The notes below the pieces were generated by a model. That model was not told the DNA's origin. It was given only the letters and a program-made list of their open reading frames with translations, and made no database searches. Below are positions 21,960 through 32,213 of a stretch of DNA of 64,000 nucleotides, piece by piece. Numbering within the stretch: position 1 is the stretch's first letter; the number at the start of each line of letters is the position of its first letter. A program made the position numbers and the translations under genes. Location of the stretch: NCBI GenBank assembly GCA_020744425.1, contig JAGMUV010000004.1, positions 2,046,001 through 2,110,000 on the forward strand, given 5' to 3'. This DNA is from Dactylonectria macrodidyma (Eukaryota > Ascomycota > Sordariomycetes > Hypocreales > Nectriaceae).

Positions 21960-24473
21960 TCAATCTTGCAAATGTTGGTGGGGGGGAGGGGTTTTCCCAC
22001 CTCCATACCATTCCTCCTGTAATTCACGATCTCTTTCAGCAGCATCCCAGACATGCCGCATCCCTCGCCGTTGTACGAAGGGCTGCTCTTCTCTCTCTCT
22101 CCCTACATTCTGTTCAACCCGTTCGTTCTCGGCTTTATCCCAATCAAGATAACTCATCATCTCCTCCTTAGTCCACTCTCTAATGCCGTTTTTCTCCCTG
22201 CAATGCCTCCCCATTTGCTTGTAGTCAAGGCACCAGTCATACTCTGTTTTAGAGTAACGGGTAGGCAGCCCTATAGCCTTCCGGTATTGTTGATTGGTCT
22301 TGATGGCCCCCCGAGGCAATGTAGCATACCAGGCCTCTCGTGCTTCTTTGTATCGTTGGAAGATAGCAAGGGGGTCATCAACTCGTAATGCAGGCACTGC
22401 TCTTGCATTTGCTGTAGTAACAGTTGCTGGTCTGGCTGCTGGAGGAGATAGTACACGAGTTGCTGTACGTGTTGTTGTATGTGTTGTTGTAATGGCTACA
22501 ATCTCGGATATTACAGAGGATCCTGATAGGGATGATGGGGATAATGAGCGGGTTACAGAGCGAGTAGATGTGTGTGTTGTTGTATGCGTTGTTATAGAGG
22601 TTTGTGCAGAAGCCTGCAATAGATGTTCATAACGTAAGGGGCATGCTTTAGACCTCATGTTGTGGCCTTGCTGATGACATCTCGAACACTTTGGCGGTGC
22701 CTTTGGTTGTACTGCTTTCTCAACAGCTTCAAATGCACAAGGCTCACGCTGTGTGCTTCTTGGTGGCAGCGTTGAACTAGCTGCTAGACGGTCGAACTGC
22801 TTGCGAGGCTCAATGAGAAGCTGGGCGCTTCCTGAGCGTTGGAGATACCAATGTGAATGGAAATGATGTAGTAGAAGGGGCTGATACTCGTCCAGTAAAG
22901 GCTTCAGGCTATGAGCACAAGGCAGACCAAGAGTCTTAGTGAAAACTCCTGTACACGCAGGATGTTCTCTTGATAGTCGTTGCCGTTGAGCCTCAACCTT
23001 CCGCAAAGCTTCATGTGATATCCAACCACAGATGTTGCTATACAATGCCCCAGATAGCTGAAGAGGTATGCTGATATGCTGCCTGGCTTGGTTTGCCTTG
23101 AGCTCGGCAAGCTGATTTACCAGAACAAGCTTGATGATCCTCCAGGCCTCGAAGAGGTCAACTTGCGATGTTTTCAGGTGACCTTTGATAAGATTGTGAA
23201 TGCCTTCGCCCCGTGATGTCACATATTGCTCGAAGTGAAGGTATTGGTTAACCCACGCCTTCACAAACCTCTCTTTGTAGAGATCTAGCCAGGTCTCCAT
23301 GATATAGCCCACCTCGTTGATATGGCCAGGGATGTAACGGTCCTTGAACTTCTCAAGCCTCTCGTTGTAGATATCCTCAGTCGGTGAGGCTACAATCTCA
23401 TGCCAAGAGTCGTAGAATTCCTTCCACTCTTTCTGCCCTTGAGAATCGCTTTTATCCCGAGTAAATGCGGGCATACAATAGGTCAGGACTGCTTTGTTGA
23501 TATGCCATAAGCATAGCATCGGGGTTGACTGAGGGAAGCAAGAGGGAGAGGAAACAGCATTCATACAAGCAAGACAGCGATCTGTAAGTATTACAGAGGG
23601 AAGGGCTGCTCCATGAAGCTCATACATATACCGTAAACGCTCAAGAGCCCAGATGAAGTCATGCTCTTCCTCGCCGCTAAGGAATGCAAATGCAATACAG
23701 AAGGATCGTTGACAAGCATCAACACCAACTATATCGAGAAGAGGCATCTTGTACTTATTGGTCTTGTATGTGCAGTCCAATATAAGCACTTCAGGGTATA
23801 ATTTGAGGTATGCCAGTGATGTAGGATGTGCAAATAATACTGCTGTAACTCTGCTACTCTCGTCAAGGCGTATTTGACTCCAGAAGCCCTCACTCTTGAG
23901 CTGATCATCAAGGGCATGCATATTGCTTTGACCTCCGGCAAGGTCTCGCTTGCCCTGTGCAATGCAATTATAGATATCTTGCTGTGTAGCAATTATATCC
24001 GAGTTCATACGTAGGTATGACCTAATCTCCTTTGGCGCAATGCCGGCATTGGCGAGTTGTTGGACTGTTGATCTATCTGAGGATGATAGCTGACGATGTG
24101 TTGGATGTGCCAGTTGACTGAGGCTTGGTTCGTGATTGTGTTGACCAAAGCCAGCCCGAGGACGATGCCTTACACTCCATGCAGTCTTGCATAGGCTTTC
24201 CATTGCTATCACAGAGAAGAGGCATCCCGTACGACGTGATATAGTTTGCCGTTGCCGTTTCTTTGGGCCAGGAGGGCGCCCTCCTCGGTCACAGCCGAAG
24301 ATAACTCCAGTTCTTCTACTAGAGGTCTTCCAAGACTTTTGGACTACAAAGGCATAGCCTCGTGGCGCTGCCCAAGCATTGATTGCTGCACGTAGTTCCT
24401 CCAGCGAGTTGTAGTCGCGTTCAGGAGGAAGGGCATCATCAGGGAAGCGACGGGGGCCCTCAATTGGGTTCAT
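21960..24473 (-). CDS. MULE transposase, full length
   Basis: An 837-residue protein starting MNPIEGPRRFPDDALPPERD at ATG 24473 with a TGA stop at 21960. Two further upstream codon positions exist but lack ATG. The N-terminus holds a FAR1/WRKY-GCM1-like zinc module (FGCDRGG, TGCLFSV, HNHEPS). The MULE core follows: LILDCTYKTNKY with the first catalytic Asp, VILTDRCLACMNAV with the second, CLWHINKAV (the C-x2-H of MULEs) and SPTEDIYNERL as a candidate for the catalytic Glu. Then come a SWIM-type finger (CTGVFTKTLGLPCAH) and a CCHC knuckle (CSRCHQQGHNMRSKAC). The C-terminal 150 residues contain HTTT-rich linker sequence and a charged tail. No stop or frameshift interrupts the gene, so it could be active. 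Confidence 0.95.
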   Translation of the reverse strand: MNPIEGPRRFPDDALPPERDYNSLEELRAAINAWAAPRGYAFVVQKSWKTSSRRTGVIFGCDRGGRPPGPKKRQRQTISRRTGCLFSVIAMESLCKTAWSVRHRPRAGFGQHNHEPSLSQLAHPTHRQLSSSDRSTVQQLANAGIAPKEIRSYLRMNSDIIATQQDIYNCIAQGKRDLAGGQSNMHALDDQLKSEGFWSQIRLDESSRVTAVLFAHPTSLAYLKLYPEVLILDCTYKTNKYKMPLLDIVGVDACQRSFCIAFAFLSGEEEHDFIWALERLRYMYELHGAALPSVILTDRCLACMNAVSSPSCFPQSTPMLCLWHINKAVLTYCMPAFTRDKSDSQGQKEWKEFYDSWHEIVASPTEDIYNERLEKFKDRYIPGHINEVGYIMETWLDLYKERFVKAWVNQYLHFEQYVTSRGEGIHNLIKGHLKTSQVDLFEAWRIIKLVLVNQLAELKANQARQHISIPLQLSGALYSNICGWISHEALRKVEAQRQRLSREHPACTGVFTKTLGLPCAHSLKPLLDEYQPLLLHHFHSHWYLQRSGSAQLLIEPRKQFDRLAASSTLPPRSTQREPCAFEAVEKAVQPKAPPKCSRCHQQGHNMRSKACPLRYEHLLQASAQTSITTHTTTHTSTRSVTRSLSPSSLSGSSVISEIVAITTTHTTTRTATRVLSPPAARPATVTTANARAVPALRVDDPLAIFQRYKEAREAWYATLPRGAIKTNQQYRKAIGLPTRYSKTEYDWCLDYKQMGRHCREKNGIREWTKEEMMSYLDWDKAENERVEQNVGREREEQPFVQRRGMRHVWDAAERDRELQEEWYGGGKTPPPHQHLQD

Positions 24474-24564
24474 TGTAGCAGAAGAAAGGCGCGGCAAGTT
24501 GAATTGATGCTGAAGAAGCCGTTGACTGTTGAATTGAAGGGCCAATTTGCGGTATTACCCCTTT

Positions 24565-24658
24565 TCGGGCTTACATAACAGATCTTATTTGCACAGCTAG
24601 CTGTGCAAAAAGTCACGTGGTCTTATTGGCACAGCTAGCTGTGCCTGTATGAGCCCCC
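24565..24658 (-). repeat. Right terminal inverted repeat, 94 bp
   Basis: Perfect inverted copy of 20189-20282. It lies about 90 bp upstream of the transposase ATG, so it probably also contains the transposase promoter. Confidence 0.96.
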
Positions 24659-24667
24659 CCACTTGCT
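24659..24667. repeat. Target site duplication, right copy
   Basis: CCACTTGCT, identical to 20180-20188. Confidence 0.93.
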
Positions 24668-26378
24668 CCTCAGCTTACCTAATCAGACTGAGAGTTTGGT
24701 ACCTTGAGAGTTGTGGAGATGGCGTCTGGAATGAGCGACGACCAGTGCATGATGGCGTTATCGGACGAGATAAAGCTACACTGATGAGACGGAACAAGAG
24801 GGCCCGACTCAGGCTTGGCTGGGGGAATGGGGCGCGACTGGGCCTAAAATGAACCATGACGGCACGGAGCGTATCTTCCCAACACGCTCCAACGGAAGTG
24901 CTTTGATGAGTGCCTCACTCTCACATGGATTGAGAGCGAGCAGGGCCGTATGCAGGCTGTGGGACGCTGGGAATTCCGAGCTGTCGAAGTCATGACGTCT
25001 TTTCCAGGCTGCAGATTGTCATTCCTTGAGTTGATGTATTGATTGAGGCGAGCTCATGTCGCCTCGTCCAGCTACCCTGGGGGCTGTTTGGCTACTTCGG
25101 ACAGGGAACCGGGGCAGTGCCTTGGGCTCTTGGGGGCCTGAGAGTGAGACACTGGCCTGGCTTGCAACGCCAGGCACGTGCCAGGGACGTCGTCTGACTT
25201 GATGGATCAGGTGGATCTGTGCCGGGTGGGTGCCAATCGGAGCCCACGAACGGTGGCGCCCCCCGCATTCTGACACTGCACACACTGGGAACCCTTTGGT
25301 GTAGCGTTAACTCAGTTGGGTTGGCCGTACCTACCTGCCTTACCAAGCAGGGCTCTAGGCTTGATGTACACTGTACGTAACCAGGCACCTTGCTGAAGCT
25401 CTCCCTAGCGTGGGGACCTCGTCTTCGGCGAGTAGGATACATGCTCCATGACGGCCGTCAGACAGTGTGTATGGGACCCATTGCGTTCTGCACACGGTGC
25501 TTCCCATCATGGTCTAAGAGCACCTGTCTCCACATGGTGGACGCTGTGAGTGAAGTGACTGACTGTCGTCATGTCTTTCCTGGGTTCAGGCAAGTACGCA
25601 ACTGTATTTCCTGAGCCGGCCGAGGCAAGCGACTTGGGTTCGCTGGGAACGGCGGCGTCAGCCGGGCGGGGGATGAGACAATCAGCCTTGGGGCCTTCTG
25701 CTGTCGTATTCCTTGTTAGGGGAGCTACCATTAGCCTCTGGCCACCGCTCTGGTGGTGCTGGTTCGCGTGCTCAGCCTGGCAAATGGCTCATTGTATCTG
25801 CCCGTACCTAATAAGCCTAAAAAGACGCCCGGATGCTTGATGCCACTTGTTGGGAAAGGCAACCAGTCGAGGCCGTGACTCGCAAGGCGGCGACATTGCA
25901 CACTGTGCCAGCCTGGTGTTGATCGCACGGAGCGTCATGGGAGCTCCGAGGTACCTGGGATCCAGCGGCTGCCGTTATCGCATCGCCCTGGGAACCGAGT
26001 GCGTCACAGGATTGGATGGTCCAAGTGACGCTAATCCATATTAGGCGCTCAGCCACCTCTGTTATCGCCTACCCCAGCGGCTGGGTGCGTCACACACCTC
26101 GCCCGCAGCGACCCGCGTTGGCCCGCTGAGGCAACACCGGAGCTGTCGCACGCCTGTGCTCCTTCCGTTTATCTACCCCAGGTCGCTCGCCATCCTCTCT
26201 CTCTTCTTCCTCCTTCATCATCTCACCCCTCATCCATCCATCTGCATCATCCATCGTATCGCCCTCTCCCAAGCCCATCGTTTTAGAGGGTTGTAGAGCA
26301 CAAGCCGTTTCTTTTTGTTCTTTCGGTCGCCGGTAGACCATCCCCTAGAACAGCTGTCGCACGCGCGGTTTCGTCATC
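24668..26378. other. Upstream region of the vacuolar protease gene
   Basis: This 1.7-kb stretch has no credible ORF. The last 200 bp before the protease ATG, about 26180-26280, are strongly pyrimidine-rich on the plus strand. CT-rich tracts of this kind are common in core promoters of well-expressed fungal genes. Confidence 0.5.
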
Positions 26379-28037
26379 ATGAGATACGCTTTCGTCCTCT
26401 CCCTGGCCGCTGTTGCCAGCGCCAACTCCCTGAGCGTTGGCACCATCCACGACAAGTCTGCTCCCATCCTCAGCACCATCGAGTCTGAGAGCATCCCAGA
26501 CTCGTACATTATCAAGTTCAAGGAGCACGTTGATGAGTCTGCCGCTCTGAACCACCACAACTGGATCCTTGACATCCACGATGGCGGCGAGCAGGAGCGT
26601 CTCGAGCTCCGCAAGCGTAGTGAGTCTGCTGATGACTTCATCTCATTCTCTGGCTTGAAGCACACCTTCAAGATCGGTGATTTCAAGGGCTACGCTGGTC
26701 ACTTCCACGAGTCAGTCATCGAGAAGGTCCGGAACCACCCCGATGTAAGTCCAAGCCACCCACTCGCAATTCCCTCGCCACCGAACCGAGGCTAACTCCA
26801 AACCTAGATCGAGTTCATCGAGCGTGACACAATGGTCCACACCATGCTTCCCATCGAGTCCCAGGACAGTGTGACTGAGGACTCCTGCGACGGCGAGACC
26901 GAGAAGAACTCCCCCTGGGGTCTTGCCCGTATCTCTCACCGCGATACCCTGAACTTCGGTACCTTTAACAAGTACCTCTACACCAAATCTGGTGGTGAGG
27001 GTGTTGATGCCTATGTCATTGACACTGGTACCAACGTCGCGCACGTCGACTTCGAGGACCGAGCCCACTGGGGTAAGACCATTCCCTCTGGCGATGCCGA
27101 TGAGGATGGCAACGGCCACGGCACCCACTGCTCCGGCACCATCGCTGGTAAGAGGTACGGTGTTGCCAAGAAGGCCCATGTCTACGCCGTCAAGGTTCTC
27201 CGATCAAATGGATCCGGTTCCATGTCCGACGTTGTCAAGGGCGTTGAGTTCGCCGCCACCAGCCATCTCGAGCAGGTTGAGAAGGCCAAGAACGGCAATC
27301 GCAAGGGCTTCAAGGGCTCTGTTGCCAACATGTCCCTGGGTGGTGGCAAGACTCAGGCTCTGGATGCAGCTGTCAACGCCGCTGTCCGTACTGGCGTCCA
27401 CTTCGCGGTCGCTGCCGGCAACGATAACGCCGATGCCTGCAACTACTCTCCCGCTGCCGCCGAACAACCTGTCACTGTTGGCGCGTCTGCTCTTGATGAC
27501 TCGCGTGCCTACTTCTCCAACTACGGCAAGTGCACTGACATCTTCGCCCCTGGCCTGAACATTCAGTCCACTTGGATTGGCTCCGAGCACGCCGTCAACA
27601 CCATCTCCGGCACCTCGATGGCCTCCCCCCACATCGCTGGTCTCTTGGCCTACTACCTTTCTCTCCAGCCCGCTGTGGACTCCGAGTACGCCGTTGCCTC
27701 CATCACCCCCAAGGAGCTGAAGGAGAGCCTCATCTCCATTGCCACCGAGAACACCCTGTCTGGTATCCCTGCCGACACCCCCAACCTGCTTGCCTGGAAC
27801 GGCGGCGGTTGCAGCAACTACTCCAAGATCGTTGCCGCTGGTGGCTACAAGGCCCAGAACGTTCCTTCTACCATTGAGGAGCTTGAGGTCGCCATTGAGG
27901 AGGACTTTGAGGTTGTCTCTGGCAAGATTGTCAAGACCGCCAAGAAGTTCGGCACCAAGGCCGAGAAGTTCTCCCAGAAGATCCACGAGCTTGTCGATGA
28001 GGAGATTGAGCAGTTCCTCAAGGAGATCTCATTGTAA
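26379..28037 (+). CDS. prb1: Vacuolar subtilisin-like serine protease (proteinase B type)
   Basis: An S8A subtilase of the fungal vacuolar proteinase B/PepC group, which degrades proteins in the vacuole and processes other vacuolar hydrolases. Homologues in other moulds are known allergens. The preproprotein has 531 residues: signal peptide (MRYAFVLSLAAVASA), an I9-type propeptide (SYIIKFKEHVDESA to about residue 130), then the catalytic domain. The triad is Asp194 (AYVIDTGTN), His226 (GNGHGTHCSGT) and Ser392 (ISGTSMASPH). A C-terminal propeptide-like acidic/Lys-rich tail starts around residue 460. One 63-nt intron (26745-26807, GTAAGT...CCTAG) falls between codons in the propeptide. Codon use is strongly biased to C-ending codons, suggesting high expression. 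Confidence 0.96.
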
Positions 28038-28711
28038 GATCATCAATAGGATCATATCATCGGTGTATTGGTTATGCATTTAGTTGGGATTGCGGATGGG
28101 AATTCGGTCGCAGGTTTCGTTTGGGTAACACTTGATATGGATTAGGGCGTAGACTTGTGACATTCTTTCTGGTCATTGTCATTGCGTCGTGCACTTGATG
28201 ATTTGACTGGGGTCATTGAGATTGATAGCATGCATATAAAGGAGGGACTGTGTTCCCTCCCGATAAGAATACACTTCGTTTTGTATGAACCTATTGTTTT
28301 GTGTTGACCTGTGACAAGTGGTCTCTCCTTTTGCAGCTTTTATTCTTGGTGTGCCCAACTCTAGTCGGACTTGCTAATCCAACACCAGCTTCCAAATCGA
28401 CACTTCTGGCTCCCTCCTTCCTGCCAACATGACGTCTATATCCTCCCATGACGACGGCCCTCGCAGCGTCGACGGCATCCCTCTTTTGACCACCTTTCTT
28501 GGGACACACTGCGTTCATCCAATGCCATCATTTCATTTCTCCTTCGCAGTTGGTTTTCGCAACACGTCCTGATCCAAGTGTCTTAACCTCTTGTTAACTT
28601 CTCTTCAACCCAAGACGACCATCACACCAAATTGTGCATCAAGTTCCCACCCAACCGCCCTTGCGTGCTCTAACGCAACCTACGGAGCCCAGAATCCGTG
28701 GCTGGTCGGAG

Positions 28712-31700
28712 ATGCTTCGTCGCCACAGCTCTCGAAACAAGCAACGCCGCCCACTGAGTCGCAGCAAGTCGACCAACTCCATCTTCCGGAGCTCTGCTGT
28801 CCCTTTCGAGGTCCTCGACCCATTTACGGCAGAAAGAGACGCTCACATCGCAGCTGTGCTTTCCTACCACCGAGCCCAGGGCAGGCGTTCTCATGAGATG
28901 GCCGCCATTCCCAGAGACCCAGCCAGTTTTTTCCTCGACAGAAGTGATGATGCACGAAGCTCGACAGGGCAAGGCGTCGAGAGCGTGCAAAGTGTGAAGA
29001 GTAAAGGAAACGGATCGGCCAGTTCTACTGGGATCAGGCGACAGCAGAGTGTACGGTTCGCTGGGCCATCTGCTCGCCCGCGAAGAGCCCTGGCGTCAAG
29101 AGCGAATGACAGCTTAGGAGCATCTGATGTCGGCAACTCGAGCCTCCACATCCTCAGTGGTGTGGAGAATAGACCTGCGTCGACGATGTCGTACTTCAGG
29201 GGAAAAGCAGACCCTCATGACCCGACGAGACGTTACCTCGACTCTCTTCAGGTTTCAGACCAATGCTACTCCACCGAAGATGACATTGAATCCGTCCCTT
29301 CATCTTTCCGAAGGCTGCGCAAGTCAAAATCCATGTTTTCTACTATCAAAACGCTCAACCCGTGATACAACTTCAACAATGGGACTCCCGAGAAGACCAA
29401 ACCACAGACTGTTAGCTCCAGGAATACGCTGAGAGATAGCTCCACTGTCGAAAACGACTATCCACCCAGGCCCTCGACTTCGTTGAGCGTCCTGAAGAGC
29501 CGCCGCTTTGTGGGGACCTCTCGCTCAACAAGCCGTGCTGAGAATGACCTTGCTGTTCATTTGGCCCGAGAGAAATTCCGGGAGCAGGTCGAAGGGCAAT
29601 CGAGCTTGAGGTCTCGTCCATCGACACTCTTTCGGTCAAGGAACAAGCGAAGCGACAGTTCGATGGGATTCCGCAAATCCCTACGCAATAGTAGCAACAA
29701 CAGCACAGTGTTGTCATCTGCATTTTCCACACACAGCCTATCTGTCGCCAAACAGCCTGGACTTCGAAAAACCGCCCGAAAGGTGTCCAATACGTTGAAG
29801 ACCAAGCTGAAGGGATTATTCTCTCGACCCAAGAGCCCAGCAGACCCAAGTCCTCAAGATGAGGACCCAGGCCTCTACAAATCCGATACGGAGAGTTGCT
29901 TGCATCTGGAAGATGGCTTGGCCCACCATGAAGCATCGATGTTTCAAGTGACCTCACGTGTTCCCTCGCTCCACGCAGTTCCTTCGAGCCAGGAGTTGAG
30001 GTCTCGAAAGGGTAGTGTCGAGAGCATCGGCAGTGGGGAGCGCGAAGTTTCCGATGACAAGTCCCGTGTCACCAGTTGGACAAACTCCATTACCAATACG
30101 GCTTCGAGTGTGAGTGATTTGGAACGCCAGCGGTTGTCCATCATCACTGAGAATTGCACTCACGGGCCAATGTCTTCTCGACCTGTAAGCCAACACCCGC
30201 TTTTGGAGAAAGGACAAAAACCCTCTCCAGGACGGGTGGTTGACAGCCAGCGTGTGTACTCTGCACTCATGAAGAGAATGGAGGATATTAAACGGCAGGA
30301 AGAGGCATTGAAGAGGCAAATCGCCGAGAGCCATGAAGCGAATAGAGCATCTGCAAACCGAATTGGCTCAGGAGAGAGATGGGGCTCGTCCACTATCCGA
30401 TGTGTCCGGGATCATGACGATGTTTTTGGGAGTCAAGATGATGGTTTGCTGGACGATCAGTTCAGCTCGGACAACGCCAGCTATACGGAAAAGGTAATGT
30501 CTACACCTAAAGCCGCCCGCACGTCGGAAAATCGTGAACCAGCCTCGACAAAAAGACTCGAGATGGGTGTGCAACTTCCAGCACCAACCACCCTTACACA
30601 CAGGAGTTCAGCTTTTTTTGCTAGCCCGACCTGCCATCTTTTTCGCACAGCAAGCCCTTACCGCCGCGCCTTACGGGAGAGCATGATGAGTTCTGAAGAG
30701 CAAGAACAACCACAAGAACAACCTGAACTGACTGGGTCAAAATACCTGAAGTCTCTTTCTACTATCAGTCTCCCAACCCGTCGGACGAGCAGCGCAGGTT
30801 CCGAAGGAGATCCTCGGATGGGGTATGCGGAAAGCATCTATTCTAGCCTGACGGAAGATGGCAAGCCAGTACCGCCAAAGGTCGTGCCTGTAGCATCTCC
30901 TGCTCAGAGTCATGGGGACGCGACAATCTTTGTCGATGTGCCCACCTACAAGCCGACCCCCGTTCATCACCAACGTGATGTATCGACTGCTAGCTCGGTA
31001 GAGTGGAAGACTTGGCTCAGTGCAAAGGTTTCCAAGTTGGAAGCTCCAATCACACCATCCAAGACTCAGATTGGAAGGGACGGTGATACCCTTCCCAGAG
31101 TAAAACATGTCAGAGAAATTGCAGAAATCGACTCGCCCCAAGAGACTCTCAGACTGACCGGGCAAGAACTTAAGGAGCCAAGTACTCGAAGCCCTTTGAG
31201 TCCTGTAGAAGGAAACGCTCGCTCGCACCTAGATATCGCAATGCCACGGATAGTTTCGAGCAAAATTGCACTCCCTGCAGACGAGAACGAGGCACCAGCA
31301 GCTGCATCTTCATTAGACTGTCAAGGTGTGTGGTCTTCAATATCCTCTCAAAAACCACCACGAGCCAGTCCTTTTCTCCCTGTGTCGAAGCCTAGATCTG
31401 AAATCAACACCCCGGATAATGGAACCGGGATACCTCGTACGCGATCGTTGAACGCCATGGGTCGTCTAACATACTCCCACGACGAATCAACACGAAAGAG
31501 CCACGCACGGCCTCGTATTACCGGCTGGCACGGATCGCCTGCCCAGTCGAGCCCTGGCCTGGTTAGTCCGGTTGAACGAGCCTCGATTACGGCCCCTTCG
31601 CCGGCGCAGAGATCCGGCTGGAATACGAGCCACTCAACACCCAGGACCCGAAGACAAGTCGATGGGTAGGACGAGAACACGGAATTGAACGAGCCGCTGG

Positions 31701-31831
31701 GGTCGAGACTTGAATCTGAGGGGATGGGAAGTAAGATGATGGTGGAAAGATTTCTCAACAGCCGGCGCAACAGGCCGCAAGGCGGTGCTAATGGAGCGGG
31801 ACCTGCAAGCTCCCCAACGGCGTTTATATGA
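28712..31831 (+). pseudogene. Conserved Ser/Arg-rich hypothetical protein with two in-frame stops
   Basis: From ATG 28712 (MLRRHSSRNKQRRPLSRSKS) the same frame runs 1040 codons to TGA 31829-31831. It is interrupted by TGA at 29363-29365 (codon 218) and TAG at 31667-31669. No frameshift occurs. The sequence after each stop keeps the same Ser/Arg/Pro-rich character, and the tail after the second stop (SKMMVERFLNSRRR) looks like the conserved C-terminus of this family. The N-terminal block PFTAERDAHIAAVLSYHRAQ is also conserved. A predicted coiled coil (MKRMEDIKRQEEALKRQ) lies mid-protein. I found no GT-AG intron that removes either stop and keeps the frame. The 46-nt GTGATA...CCACAG candidate at 29362-29407 breaks it. 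Function unknown. It could be a pseudogene, a sequence error or an edited gene. Confidence 0.7.
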
Positions 31832-32213
31832 TGAGATTTATCATTACGGGATTTCATGGTGTTGCTGGAACATCGAGCTGAGCCGGATGGCATGGAACGT
31901 TTAATAGGTACCCGGGTTCCACCTTAAGAGTGGTGACCAAGTTCTAATGCTCTGTGTATCTTATGGGGGGGATCAAGGGAATTAGAGGCCCGAGTTAGCA
32001 GTCATGAGATCCAGAGTTAGATGGGCGAGATAGAGGTTTGCGAATAGATAGATATCCATTCAATACAGTCGCTCTAGAGATAACGGAAGACCCGGCCATA
32101 CGCGCATGAAGGAATCGTCACCGAAGCAAGAAGCGACTTAGGAGGAAGGAGAATTGTACATTGCAACTCTAATAGGTAATGTTACACTTGAACCCTAGAC
32201 GCCGGCTACCCAA

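Larger units (their letters stand above)
20189..24658. mobile_element. Complete Mutator-like (MULE) DNA transposon, 4470 bp
   Basis: The element is bounded by 94-bp terminal inverted repeats that I matched base for base, and by a perfect 9-bp target duplication. It carries an intact transposase on the minus strand (21960-24473) and a second, interrupted ORF on the plus strand (20777-21412). The two genes converge and leave about 550 bp between their 3' ends. The transposase has MULE features (FAR1-like N-terminal zinc module, MULE catalytic core, SWIM-like finger). Perfect TIRs, a perfect duplication and an open transposase suggest recent insertion with little or no repeat-induced mutation. 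Composition is AT-richer than the flanking genes. It resembles Hop-type fungal MULEs, but I cannot name the family. Confidence 0.95.

Noticed and set aside
27204..27986. 260-codon minus-strand frame opposite the vacuolar protease
   Set aside because: Antisense shadow of a strongly codon-biased gene.
29362..29407. 46-nt GTGATA...CCACAG intron that would remove the TGA at 29363
   Set aside because: Its length is not compatible with the downstream frame, so the long coding frame after it would be lost.
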